From NCBI RefSeq assembly GCF_003367705.1, contig NZ_CP031425.1, positions 3,286,001-3,350,000 on the forward strand: a stretch of 64,000 nucleotides of DNA. The letters are read 5' to 3'. The position numbers and the translations under genes are program-made. Source of the stretch: Microbacterium foliorum. GTDB lineage: Bacteria; Actinomycetota; Actinomycetes; Actinomycetales; Microbacteriaceae. Shown piece after piece: positions 1 through 9,571 of the stretch. Below the pieces are notes generated by a model. The model saw only the letters and a program-made list of their open reading frames with translations, did not search any database and was not told the DNA's origin. The first letter of the stretch is position 1; each line of letters begins with the position of its first letter.

Positions 1-578
1 ACGCCCTCGGCAGCTCGATGACCGCCGCGTTCAGCCGCACGCAGCGGCTGTCGCTCGAGGGGGACTTCGACAGGTTCTTCTCGCTGTACTGCCCGACGGG
101 GTACGAGGCGGATGCGCTGTACCTCTTCACCCCCGATGTGATGGCGCGCTTCATCGACCATGCCGCGCAGCTCGATGTCGAGATCGTCGACGACTGGCTG
201 TTCCTCTACGCGCGCCGGGAGGTGTCGACCCTCGATCCGGCGACCTGGGCGTGGTTGTTCGGCGCGGTCGGGGCTCTTCTCGGCAAGCTCGATCAGTGGG
301 CGCGCTGGCGCGACGACCGCCTCCGGCTCGCGGCGCCGCAGCCGCAGCCCACGCCTCCGTCGATGGCGGCGCCCTCGCCCGAGCCCTCGGGTCAGCCGCT
401 TCCGTTCGCCGCCCCCGCAGGAGTTCTCACCCCGCCCCCGCCGGGCGTCGCCCCGCCGGGCCGGCGGCTGAGGCGCCGCAGCCCGTGGCTGGTCGTCGGC
501 ATCATCGTCGGGGTGATGCTCATCGCGACCGCGGCCCCCTTCGCGATCGGGATCTTCTCGTTCCTCTTCCTCCGCTGA
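1..578 (+). CDS. Membrane-anchored hypothetical protein, 5' end outside the window
   Basis: The reading frame is already open at the window edge (it reads A-L-G-S-S before the first ATG at 18), so the true start is probably upstream. A globular part of about 90 residues, with the motif LEGDFDRFFSLYCPTGYEAD, is followed by a Pro/Ala-rich linker and one strong C-terminal membrane helix (about residues 160-183 counted from 18) after an RRLRRR stop-transfer-like stretch. I do not recognise a named function; similar proteins are conserved hypotheticals in Microbacteriaceae. The C-terminal helix suggests a tail-anchored membrane protein. No partner gene follows closely: the next gene starts 236 bp downstream behind its own repeat-rich leader. 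Confidence 0.7.
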   Translation, partial: ALGSSMTAAFSRTQRLSLEGDFDRFFSLYCPTGYEADALYLFTPDVMARFIDHAAQLDVEIVDDWLFLYARREVSTLDPATWAWLFGAVGALLGKLDQWARWRDDRLRLAAPQPQPTPPSMAAPSPEPSGQPLPFAAPAGVLTPPPPGVAPPGRRLRRRSPWLVVGIIVGVMLIATAAPFAIGIFSFLFLR

Positions 579-720
579 GGCACTCCCCCTCGTCTGGAGT
601 CGTGGGGCCACTCCCCCGCACGGCGGACCCCGGCCGGGTCCGCCCAGGGGTCAGTGCGCCGCAGAGATCCGCCGCACGGGGGATGCCGCCGCAGCACACC
701 GCGCCCTAGCGTGAAGGCAT

Positions 721-800
721 GCGATGCACTGAGCGAACCACGCGATGCACTGAGCGAACCACGCGACGCACTGAGCGAACACGTGTTGCACCGAGCGAAC
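721..800 (+). repeat. 21-bp direct repeats upstream of the ABC exporter
   Basis: Two exact 21-bp copies (721-741, 742-762), a third with one substitution and one deletion (763-782) and a degenerate fourth (783-800) all carry the core CACTGAGCGAAC or CACCGAGCGAAC. The array ends 13 bp before the GTG start of the exporter ATPase, so it lies in the 5' untranslated or promoter region. The 21-bp period is two helical turns, which would put repeated cores on the same DNA face. A regulator-binding array is possible but inferred. Confidence 0.7.
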
Positions 801-813
801 GGAGTACATCGAA

Positions 814-1706
<893 letters not shown>

Positions 1707-1710
<4 letters not shown>

Positions 1711-2810
1711 GCACCCCGACCAAGACCGGGTCGCCGTCGCAGGCCCCGCTGATCTGGCTCGTCGCCGAGCGCGAGATCGGCTCGAAGCTGCGCAGCAAGG
1801 CCTTCCTGATCTCGACCGGCGTCCTGCTGCTGATCGCCCTCGCCGGCATCGTGATCGGCGGGTTCGCGAGCAAGAACACCGGCGCGGATGCCATGCCGGT
1901 CGCCGTGACCTCGCAGACCGCATCTGCGGTCTCGGCGCTGCCGAACGTGAAGGCCACCGAGGTGTCCGATGAGGCGGCGGCCGAGGAGCTCGTCCGCTCC
2001 GAGAAGGTCGACGCCGCCGTGCTGCCCGGCGACAACCCCTCCGGGTACACCGTGATCGCGCTGAAGGACGCTCCCAGCTCGCTCGTCTCCGCGCTCTCGC
2101 AGGCGCCGGACGTGCAGATCCTGGAGCCGGCGACCACCAATCCGCTGCTGCGCTACTTCATCGCGATCGCCTTCGGCATCGTGTTCATGGGGGCGGCGGC
2201 GACCTTCGGCGGAACGATCGCGCAGAGCGTCGTCGAGGAGAAGCAGACCCGCGTGGTCGAGATCCTGCTGTCGGCGATCCCGGCGCGCACCCTGCTCGCG
2301 GGCAAGGTGATCGGCAACACGATCCTCGCGATGGGGCAGATCCTCGCCCTCGCCGCGATCGCGACCGTGGGTCTCATCGTCACCGGCCAGAACGCCGTGC
2401 TGTCGACCCTCGGCGCCCCGATCATCTGGTTCGCGGTGTTCTTCCTGTTCGGATTCATCCTGCTCGCGGCGATGTTCGCGGCGGCCGCCTCGATGGTCTC
2501 CCGTCAGGAGGACATCGGCTCGACGACCACCCCGATCACGATGCTGATCATGGCGCCATACGTGCTCGTCATCGTCTTCAACGACAACCCGCTGGTGCTG
2601 ACGATCATGTCGTACGTGCCGTTCTCGGCTCCCGTCGGCATGCCCATGCGGCTGTTCGTCGGCGAGGCGCAGTGGTGGGAGCCGCTGCTCAGCCTGGTCA
2701 TCCTGCTCGCGAGCTGCGTGGCGGCGATCGTGATCGGCGCGAAGATCTACGAGAACTCGCTGCTGCGCATGGGGACCAGGGTCAAGCTCGGCGAAGCGCT
2801 GCGCGGCTGA
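1707..2810 (+). CDS. ABC-2 type transporter permease (NatB-like)
   Basis: 367 residues from the GTG at 1707, which overlaps the ATPase stop codon and follows an ideal AAGGAGG at 1693-1699. An N-terminal membrane helix (about 35-57) is followed by an extracytoplasmic domain of about 120 residues and then five to six membrane helices. This is the ABC-2/NatB plan; the motif VVEEKQTRVVEILLSAIP, typical of the NatB family, precedes the membrane block. It forms the membrane part of the exporter with the ATPase encoded upstream. Frame-open sequence extends further 5' but lies inside the ATPase gene. Confidence 0.9.
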
Positions 2811-2852
2811 CGACGCAGACGAGGGCCTCGAAGATTCGCACTGACGCACAGG

Positions 2853-2866
2853 TAAGGCTAACCTTA
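2853..2866 (+). promoter_or_regulatory. DtxR/IdeR-type iron box upstream of the siderophore importer
   Basis: TAAGGCTAACCTTA is an inverted repeat (TAAGG-N4-CCTTA). It matches the core of the actinobacterial DtxR/IdeR operator TTAGGTTAGCCTAACCTAA, including CTAACCTTA on the right. It ends 26 bp before the binding-protein start. The expected effect is repression of the importer when iron is sufficient. Confidence 0.75.
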
Positions 2867-2892
2867 TGAGGTTGTCTACTTAAGGAGCACCT

Positions 2893-3936
2893 GTGCGTCA
2901 GCGAGCCGTGGTCGGCCTCACCCTTGCAGCGGTATTCACGGTGGGGCTCTCCGGATGCGGAGCCTCCGAGGCGGTCGAGCCGGCGGCGAGCGCGGCGCCC
3001 GGACAGGGCTCGACGGCCTACCCGGTAACCATCGAGAACTGCGGCGTCGAGGTGACCGTCGACGCCGCCCCGCAGCGGGTCGTCTCGCTCGATCAGAACT
3101 CGACCGAGATCCTGCTGTCTCTCGGGCTCGAGGATCGCCTGGTGGGCACGGCGTCGTGGACCGATCCCGTGCTCGACTCCCTCGCGGAGGCGAACGCCGA
3201 GGTGCCCCGACTGGCCGACAACGCCCCGACCTACGAGGTCGCGCTGGGCGCGGATCCGGACTTCGTGACCGCCTCGTTCGGCCGGCATTTCGCCGAGGGC
3301 GGCGTCGCCTCACGAGACAGGTTCGCCGAGACAGGGGTCTCCACCTACCTCTCGCCGACGGACTGCGACAACGGCACCAGCATCAACGGGGGCGGAACAC
3401 GCACGACAGCGCTCACGATCGATGCGCTGTATGCCGAGATCACGGAGCTGGGCGAGATCTTCGACGTCTCGGATCGCGCGGATGCCCTCATCGCCGACCT
3501 GAAGACGCGCGCCGAGGCCGCGACCGCCGGCGTCGATTTCGGAGGCGCGACGGTGGCGTTCTGGTTCGCGGACACCAAGACGCCCTACGTCGCGGGCGGT
3601 CTCGGCTCGGCCGCGCTCCTGTCGTCGATGACGGGTCTCGACAACGTCTTCACCGAGCTCGACGACGACTGGCCCGCGACCACGTGGGAAGAGGTCGCCG
3701 ACCGCGATCCGCAGGTCTTCATCCTCGGCGATCTTCAGCGCGACCGCTTTCCCGGAGACCGCCTGGACGACAAGGTGGCGTTCCTGGAATCCGACCCCCT
3801 GACGAAGACCATCGGCGGGGTGCGCGCCCAGCACTACATCGCACTCCACGGCGCCGAGCTGAACCCGTCGATCAGGTTCGTCGACGGCCTCGAGAAGATC
3901 AAGGCGTGGTGGGTCGAGCACGAGGGCGAGCTCTGA
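2893..3936 (+). CDS. Fe(III)-siderophore ABC transporter substrate-binding lipoprotein
   Basis: 347 residues. The GTG start at 2893 follows AAGGAG (2882-2887). The signal peptide ends in the lipobox LSGC (Cys about 22), so the mature protein is a lipid-anchored extracytoplasmic receptor. A periplasmic-binding fold of the FepB/BtuF type follows, with QRVVSLDQNSTEILLSLG near the N-terminal lobe and a helix-rich linker. First gene of an importer operon with a FecCD permease and a FecE-type ATPase, behind an iron box. This context points to ferric siderophore rather than cobalamin or heme. Confidence 0.9.
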   Translation: MRQRAVVGLTLAAVFTVGLSGCGASEAVEPAASAAPGQGSTAYPVTIENCGVEVTVDAAPQRVVSLDQNSTEILLSLGLEDRLVGTASWTDPVLDSLAEANAEVPRLADNAPTYEVALGADPDFVTASFGRHFAEGGVASRDRFAETGVSTYLSPTDCDNGTSINGGGTRTTALTIDALYAEITELGEIFDVSDRADALIADLKTRAEAATAGVDFGGATVAFWFADTKTPYVAGGLGSAALLSSMTGLDNVFTELDDDWPATTWEEVADRDPQVFILGDLQRDRFPGDRLDDKVAFLESDPLTKTIGGVRAQHYIALHGAELNPSIRFVDGLEKIKAWWVEHEGEL

Positions 3937-5021
3937 CCCCCACCGCGCGGACGGCTCCTCCCGAACACCCGTCGAGAGAAGCCTCCCCGCGCCCCCTGCG
4001 CGCCCATCGCCTCGGAACGTCGAGTGCGCTCGTCGTCGCCGGGCTCCTCCTTCTCGTCGTGTCGGTCGGGGTGGCGATCACTCTCGGGCCCGCAGACATC
4101 CTGATGGTCAACGTCCGCGACATCGTCTCGAACCATCTGGGCCTGACCGACATCCCGGTGAAGGCGTCGAAGGACGCGATCGTGTGGGAGGAGCGCCTGC
4201 CCCGGGCCCTCGTCGCCGCGGCGTGCGGCGCCGGGCTGGGGCTCTGCGGCGTCATCATGCAATCGCTCCTGCGCAACCCGCTCGCCGACCCGTTCATCCT
4301 CGGCATCTCGTCGGGCGCTTCCACGGGCGCGGTCGCCATCGGGATCCTCGGACTCGGCGGCGCGACGATCGGCCTGTCCGGGGGCGCCTTCGTCGGAGCC
4401 CTCGTCGCGTTCGGACTGGTCCTGCTGCTCGCCCGTCTGTCCGGCGGCGGAAACGACCGCGTCGTACTCGCGGGCGTGGCCAGCACCCAGCTGTTCTCGG
4501 CCCTGACCTCGCTGATCATCTTCGCCTTCGCCGACTCCGACGAGACCCGCGGGGTGATGTTCTGGCTGCTCGGCTCGCTGGAGGGAGTGCGCTGGGACGA
4601 CGCCGCGCTGTCGGCGAGCGTGGTCGCTGCGGGCTCGCTCCTCTGCCTCCGCTACGCCCGCACGCTCGACGCGTTCACGTTCGGCGATGATGTCGCGGCA
4701 TCACTCGGCATCCACGTGGCCAGGACCCGGGCGGTCCTGCTCGTGACGACCGCTCTCATCACCGCGACGCTGGTGAGCATCGCCGGAGCGATCGGATTCG
4801 TCGGCCTCGTGCTGCCGCACGCCGCACGCCTGATCGCCGGCGCGCGCCACTCCCGTCTGATCCCGGCCACGGCGATCATCGGAGCCGTCTTCATGGTGTG
4901 GGTCGATGCCGGGGCCCGCGTCGCGTTCTCCCCCACACCGCTCCCGGTCGGCGTCGGGACGGCGCTCGTGGGAGTCCCCGTGTTCATCGCCCTGCTCGCA
5001 CGCAAGAGGAGACGCGTATGA
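3906..5021 (+). CDS. FecCD-family siderophore ABC transporter permease
   Basis: About 371 residues from GTG 3906 (or GTG 3909). It carries the family pattern of nine to ten helices with ERLPRALVAAACGAGLGLCG and NPLADPFILGISSGAS, and ends GFVGLVLPHAARL near the coupling region. The start is uncertain: there is no ATG or GTG between the end of the receptor gene and the first helix. The nearest canonical starts (GTG 3906/3909) overlap the receptor gene by about 30 bp; in-frame CTG codons at 3933 (overlapping the receptor stop) and 3996 are alternatives. It overlaps the following ATPase by 4 bp (ATGA). Confidence 0.88.
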   Translation: MVGRARGRALTPTARTAPPEHPSREASPRPLRAHRLGTSSALVVAGLLLLVVSVGVAITLGPADILMVNVRDIVSNHLGLTDIPVKASKDAIVWEERLPRALVAAACGAGLGLCGVIMQSLLRNPLADPFILGISSGASTGAVAIGILGLGGATIGLSGGAFVGALVAFGLVLLLARLSGGGNDRVVLAGVASTQLFSALTSLIIFAFADSDETRGVMFWLLGSLEGVRWDDAALSASVVAAGSLLCLRYARTLDAFTFGDDVAASLGIHVARTRAVLLVTTALITATLVSIAGAIGFVGLVLPHAARLIAGARHSRLIPATAIIGAVFMVWVDAGARVAFSPTPLPVGVGTALVGVPVFIALLARKRRRV

Positions 5022-5782
5022 CGCTCCGCGCCGAGAACGTGTCGTGGAACCGTGGCGGCACCCTCGTCGTCGACGGGGTCACGGTGCACCCGGAACCCGG
5101 GCAGACCGTCGGCCTGCTCGGACCCAACGGCTCGGGCAAGTCGTCGCTGCTGCGACTGCTGCACGGCCTGGTGCGACCGACATCGGGACTCGTCACGCTC
5201 GACGGGGCCGACCTCACCCGGATGCCGAGGCGTCGCGTGGCGAGATCGGTGGCCTCCGTGACCCAGCACGCCGACACCGACGTCGACATCACGGTGCGTG
5301 ACGTCGCTCGACTCGGCCGCATCCCCCATCGCTCACCCCTGGGCAGCGCCACCGCCGCCGATGAGGCCGCAGTGGACCGGGCCCTCACCCACGTCGGCCT
5401 GCTGCGGCAGGCCGACCGCCTCTGGCACACCCTCTCGGGCGGCGAACGCCAGCGCGCACAGATCGCCCGTGCTCTCGCGCAGGAACCCCGCGAGCTGCTC
5501 CTCGACGAACCGACGAACCACCTCGACATCCGCCACCAGCTCGAACTGCTCGACCTGGTGTGCGCGTTGCCGATGACCACCGTCATCGCCCTGCACGACC
5601 TCAACCTCGCGGCGATGTACTGCGACATCATCGTGGTGCTGCGCGAGGGCCGCGTGGTGACCGCCGGGGCGCCGTCCGAGGTGCTGACGGCCGAGCTGAT
5701 CCGCGACGTCTACGAGGTGACGGCCGACGTCGACCTGGATGCCGGAGGACGCCCCGCCATCACCTACCGACGACGCGCGTGA
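5018..5782 (+). CDS. Siderophore ABC transporter ATP-binding protein (FecE type)
   Basis: 254 residues. Walker A GPNGSGKS at about 35-42, signature LSGGERQRAQ at about 139, Walker B LLLDEPTNHLDI, and the H-loop in VIALHDLNLAA. This is the standard FecE/BtuD set. ATG 5018 overlaps the permease stop and follows AGAGGAGA. Last gene of the iron-box operon, closed by a strong hairpin at 5791-5818. Confidence 0.92.
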   Translation: MTLRAENVSWNRGGTLVVDGVTVHPEPGQTVGLLGPNGSGKSSLLRLLHGLVRPTSGLVTLDGADLTRMPRRRVARSVASVTQHADTDVDITVRDVARLGRIPHRSPLGSATAADEAAVDRALTHVGLLRQADRLWHTLSGGERQRAQIARALAQEPRELLLDEPTNHLDIRHQLELLDLVCALPMTTVIALHDLNLAAMYCDIIVVLREGRVVTAGAPSEVLTAELIRDVYEVTADVDLDAGGRPAITYRRRA

Positions 5783-5790
5783 ACTCGACC

Positions 5791-5818
5791 AGGGCGGGAT
5801 CCCCTCGGATCCCGCCCT
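5791..5818. terminator. 12-bp stem terminator hairpin between the siderophore operon and putA
   Basis: AGGGCGGGATCC and its exact complement flank a CCTC loop, just after the ATPase stop and 54 bp before the convergent putA stop. There is no T-run on either strand, which is common in high-G+C actinobacteria. It could serve both convergent units. Confidence 0.7.
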
Positions 5819-5871
5819 GAACCGCGTCAGATCTGCCCGTGGAGCACGGTCGGATCAGGCGGTAGAACGCG

Positions 5872-8800
5872 TCAGATCAGGCCGTCGGACAGGGTCGTAG
5901 GGTTGCCGAATCGGTGGTTCGTGATCGACACGGCCTGTTCGTGCAGGAACGGCAGCATCTCGACCCGGCCGGCACCCGTGACGGCGTGCGACCAGACGGC
6001 GACGTCCGGAGTGCCGCCGAGGGCTTCGAACAGCGCCGACGCATCGCCGCCGACCAGACGCACCCGCTGCCAGCTGTGCTCGGCCTTCGCCGCCGCCTTC
6101 GCGAAGCGGGCGACCCACGCCGCATCCTTCTCGTGCTTCACCGTCACCCCGTGCGCACGCAGCGCCTTCTCGACGCGCGAGGGCAGGGCGGATGCCGACA
6201 CCGTGAACGGGCTGCCGCTGCGCAGCGCCGCGACGATCACGCGCAGCCCGTCGACCAGCGGCGCCGCCTCGCCGATGCGCACGTCGGCGGCGACCGGACG
6301 GTAGCGGAACACGTTGCGCTCCACACCGAGGCCCGACTTGTCGCTGACGATGCCGAACTCCGTGGTCCAGGCCTGCTCGTCCGCCGCGGCGGCGCGGTGC
6401 AGCCACTCGATCTCGACCGCGTCGAGGTCGCTCGCCGCAGCCGTGAGCACGGTGTCGACGACGGGGGTGAGGGCGGCGCCCGCCGCGGCGGCGGGCAGCT
6501 CGGCCGGGCGCCAGTCGCCGAGGCCGAACAGGTAGTTGGGCCCGCCGGCCTTGGCGCCGGCTCCGACGGCCGACCGCTTCCAGCCGCCGAACGGCTGCCG
6601 CTGCACGATGGCGCCGGTGATGCCGCGGTTGACGTAGAGGTTGCCCGCCTCGACACGGTCGAGCCAGGTGGCGACCTCGTCGGAGTCGAGCGAGTGGATG
6701 CCGGCGGTGAGGCCGTAGTCCACGGCGTTCTGGAGGCGGATGGCCTCGTCGAGGTCCTTCGCGCGCATGATGCCGAGCACCGGTCCGAAGAACTCGGTCA
6801 GGTGGGTGGTGGATCCCGGAGCGACGCCGATCTTGACGCCGGGGGTCCACTGCATCCCCTCGTCGTCGAGCTTCTTCGGCTCGACGAGCCAGCGCTCGCC
6901 CTTCTCCAGCGTGGTGAGAGCCGTCAGCAGCTTGCCGTTCGCCGGCTCGATGATCGGACCCATCTGGGTCGCGGGGTCGTCGGGCAGCCCCACCCGCATC
7001 GAGGTCACGGCGTCGACGAGCTGACGTTCGAAGCGCTGCGAGTCGGCCACCGACCCGACCAGGATCGCGAGCGACGCCGCCGAGCACTTCTGCCCGGCGT
7101 GGCCGAAGGCGCTGCGGGCGACATCGGCGGCGGCGAGGTCGAGATCGGCCGACGGGGTGACGATGATCGCGTTCTTGCCGCTCGTCTCGGCGAGCAGCGG
7201 CAGGTCGGACCGGAACGAGCGGAACAGCTGCGCGGTCTCGTAGGCGCCCGTGAGGATCACCCGGTCGACCTCGGGGCTCGCGACGAGGCGCGTGCCGAGG
7301 TCGCGGTTCGCGAGGTCGACGAGCGCGAGCAGGTCGCGGGGCACGCCGGCGGCCCACAGCGCCTCGACCATGACCGCGCCGCAGCGCTGGGTGAGCTTGG
7401 CGGGCTTGATGACGACGCCCGAGCCCGAGGCCAGACCGGCGAGCACGCCGCCCGCGGGGATCGCGACGGGGAAGTTCCACGGCGGCGTGACCACGGTGAT
7501 CTTCGAGGGCACGAAGTCGGCGCCCGTCACGGCGTCGAGATCGAGCGCGCGCTCGGCGTAGTAGTGCGCGAAGTCGATGGCCTCGGAGACCTCGGGGTCG
7601 GCCTCGGCGATGGTCTTGCCCGCCTCGTGCGCCATGATCTCGATCAGCTGTCCACGGCGCGCTGCGAGCTCGTCACCCGCCCGGTGCAGCACGGCGGCAC
7701 GCTCGGCGGCCGGCAGAGCCGCCCACGTCGCAGCGGCGGCGGATGCGGCGGCGAAGACCCCGTCGAGCTCGTCGGCCGACTCGACCCTGGCGCGCGCGAT
7801 GGCGTCGATTCCGAGTGTCGAGTCGACCGAGCGCTGCAGGATCTCGCGCCCCCAGGCGCGGTTCGCCGCGATCGCGGGGTCGCTGTCGGCCTGGTTGGCG
7901 AAGCCGTTCCGGATACCGGTCCCGATGCCCGTGGTGACGGCATCCGCCTGCGCGGTGCTCTCGGCCGCACGGTTCTGCACCCGGTTCGACGAGGGCACGG
8001 ATCGGTCGGCCTCGAGGCCCGCGAGCGAGCGCTCGAAGCGCTCTCGTTCGCGGGCCAGCAGGGTGGGGTCCGAGGCGAGCTCGAACACGGCGGACATGAA
8101 GTTCTCGGGGCTCGCGTTCTCTTCGAGTCGGCGCACCAGGTAGGCGATCGCCACGTCGAACTCGGCCGGGTTCACGACGGGGGTGTACAGCAGCAGGCGG
8201 CCGACGTCCTTGCGCACGGCCTCGGCCTGCCCGGTCGCCATGCCGAGGAGCATCTCGTACTCGACCGCATGGGTCACGCCGCGCTCCTGTGCCAGCAGCC
8301 AGGTGTAGGCGATGTCGAACAGGTTGTGCCCGGCGACGCCGATGCGCACGGCATCCGTCCGCTCGGGGGTCATCGACCAGTCGAGCACGCGCTTGTAGTT
8401 CGTGTCGGAGTCCTGCTTGGTGCCGTAGGTCGCGAGCGGCCAGCCGTGCACCGCCGAGTCGACCTCCTCCATCGCGAGGTTGGCGCCCTTCACGACGCGC
8501 ACCTTGATCGGCGCGCCGCCCTTGGCACGGCGGGCCGCGGCCCACTCCTGCAGGTGCTGCATCGCACCGAGCGCGTCGGGCAGGTAGGCCTGCAGCACGA
8601 TCCCGGCCTCGAGGTTCTCGAGCCCCGGCTGGTCGAGGATGCTGGTGAACGCCGCGATCGTCAGGTCGAGGTCGCGGAACTCCTCCATGTCGAGGTTGAT
8701 GAACTTCGTGGTCCCTGAGCCTGACGAAGGGCCTGAGCCTGACGAAGGGCCTGAGCCTGACGAGCCCGAGGCTTCGGAGGCCGCGGCGAGCTCGTAGAGG

Positions 8801-9426
8801 GGGGTGAGCTTGCTGACGACGTCGGCGACGGCCTCGTCGAACGACCACATCGACAGCTGGCTGACGACGCTGGAGACCTTGATCGAGACGTAGTCGACGT
8901 CCTTGCGGGCGAGGAAGTCGTAGGTGCCCTGCAGGCGGCGGCCCGCTTCGCGCTCACCGAGCACGGCCTCGCCGAGGAGGTTGAGGTTCAGACGGTTGCC
9001 GCTCTTGCGCAGTCGGGCGATCGCGGGCCCGAGCTTCGACGGCGTCGCGTCGAGCACGAGGTGCCCGACCATGGCGCGCAGCACGCGGCGCGAGATCGGC
9101 ACGACGACGCCCGGCAGCTTCGGCGCCCAGAACCCGCCGGCCTTGATCGCGGCGCGCAGGTAGCCGGGCAGCAGCGAGGGGGTGATCTCCGAGAGGTCGG
9201 CGAGCGCACGGCCGGCGACGCTGAGGTCTTCGGGGCGCATCACGCCGTCGACGAAGCCGACCGTGAACGCGAGCCCGTTCGGGTCCTTGAGCACCTCCGA
9301 GAGGCGCTGGGCGGCGGGCTCGACCGGGTGGGTCTCGCTCTCGGCGAGCCAGCGCTGCACCAGCGCGGCGACGTCCTCGGTGCGCGGGGTGGCGAGGGGA
9401 GCGGTGGTGTCGGCGGCGACAGTCAT
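5872..9426 (-). CDS. putA: Bifunctional proline dehydrogenase / L-glutamate-gamma-semialdehyde dehydrogenase
   Basis: 1184 residues. Oxidises proline to glutamate: an FAD-dependent proline dehydrogenase domain (about 60-480, with KFINLDMEEFRDLDLTI and RVVKGANL) precedes an NAD-dependent P5C dehydrogenase domain (about 520-1000). The latter shows PWNFPVAIPAGG, the catalytic Glu region LAETSGKN near 747 and the catalytic Cys in GQKCSA near 781. The C-terminal ~180 residues are less conserved. The start at 9426 is chosen because GGAAGG sits eight bases upstream; a further ATG at 9453 lacks this. An in-frame Ser/Gly repeat insert lies at about residues 221-239. A LysR gene is divergent, so proline-responsive control is likely. 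Confidence 0.95.
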   Translation of the reverse strand: MTVAADTTAPLATPRTEDVAALVQRWLAESETHPVEPAAQRLSEVLKDPNGLAFTVGFVDGVMRPEDLSVAGRALADLSEITPSLLPGYLRAAIKAGGFWAPKLPGVVVPISRRVLRAMVGHLVLDATPSKLGPAIARLRKSGNRLNLNLLGEAVLGEREAGRRLQGTYDFLARKDVDYVSIKVSSVVSQLSMWSFDEAVADVVSKLTPLYELAAASEASGSSGSGPSSGSGPSSGSGTTKFINLDMEEFRDLDLTIAAFTSILDQPGLENLEAGIVLQAYLPDALGAMQHLQEWAAARRAKGGAPIKVRVVKGANLAMEEVDSAVHGWPLATYGTKQDSDTNYKRVLDWSMTPERTDAVRIGVAGHNLFDIAYTWLLAQERGVTHAVEYEMLLGMATGQAEAVRKDVGRLLLYTPVVNPAEFDVAIAYLVRRLEENASPENFMSAVFELASDPTLLARERERFERSLAGLEADRSVPSSNRVQNRAAESTAQADAVTTGIGTGIRNGFANQADSDPAIAANRAWGREILQRSVDSTLGIDAIARARVESADELDGVFAAASAAAATWAALPAAERAAVLHRAGDELAARRGQLIEIMAHEAGKTIAEADPEVSEAIDFAHYYAERALDLDAVTGADFVPSKITVVTPPWNFPVAIPAGGVLAGLASGSGVVIKPAKLTQRCGAVMVEALWAAGVPRDLLALVDLANRDLGTRLVASPEVDRVILTGAYETAQLFRSFRSDLPLLAETSGKNAIIVTPSADLDLAAADVARSAFGHAGQKCSAASLAILVGSVADSQRFERQLVDAVTSMRVGLPDDPATQMGPIIEPANGKLLTALTTLEKGERWLVEPKKLDDEGMQWTPGVKIGVAPGSTTHLTEFFGPVLGIMRAKDLDEAIRLQNAVDYGLTAGIHSLDSDEVATWLDRVEAGNLYVNRGITGAIVQRQPFGGWKRSAVGAGAKAGGPNYLFGLGDWRPAELPAAAAGAALTPVVDTVLTAAASDLDAVEIEWLHRAAAADEQAWTTEFGIVSDKSGLGVERNVFRYRPVAADVRIGEAAPLVDGLRVIVAALRSGSPFTVSASALPSRVEKALRAHGVTVKHEKDAAWVARFAKAAAKAEHSWQRVRLVGGDASALFEALGGTPDVAVWSHAVTGAGRVEMLPFLHEQAVSITNHRFGNPTTLSDGLI
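8710..8764 (-). repeat. 18-bp repeat insert inside putA, related to the local palindromic element
   Basis: On the minus strand TCGTCAGGCTCAGGCCCT recurs in three near-exact 18-bp units, encoding Ser-Ser-Gly-Ser-Gly-Pro repeats in frame. On the plus strand it begins GTCCCTGAGCCTGACGAAGGG, resembling the elements at 12909-13131. It lies between an alanine-rich helix and the conserved TKFINLDMEEF strand of the proline dehydrogenase domain, so it should form a surface loop. Confidence 0.8.
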
Positions 9427-9528
9427 CAGGGAACCTTCCGGGGGATCGCACACCCGGGATCGTGTGCGGCTCGATCATTGTCCGGCGCGCGCGTAGGCTA
9501 CGTCTATCAACCGATTCGGCAGCATTCT

Positions 9529-9545
9529 GTTCAGTCGGACTGAAC
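9529..9545. promoter_or_regulatory. 17-bp perfect palindrome between putA and its divergent LysR gene
   Basis: GTTCAGTC-G-GACTGAAC fits the LysR-type T-N11-A pattern (T9531, A9543). It sits in the 145-bp divergent intergenic region, 27 bp before the LysR start, and is flanked by direct copies of CGATTCGG (9512-9519, 9545-9552). Likely the binding site of the adjacent regulator. Confidence 0.65.
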
Positions 9546-9571
9546 GATTCGGATGACCGGAAAGAGGGCGC

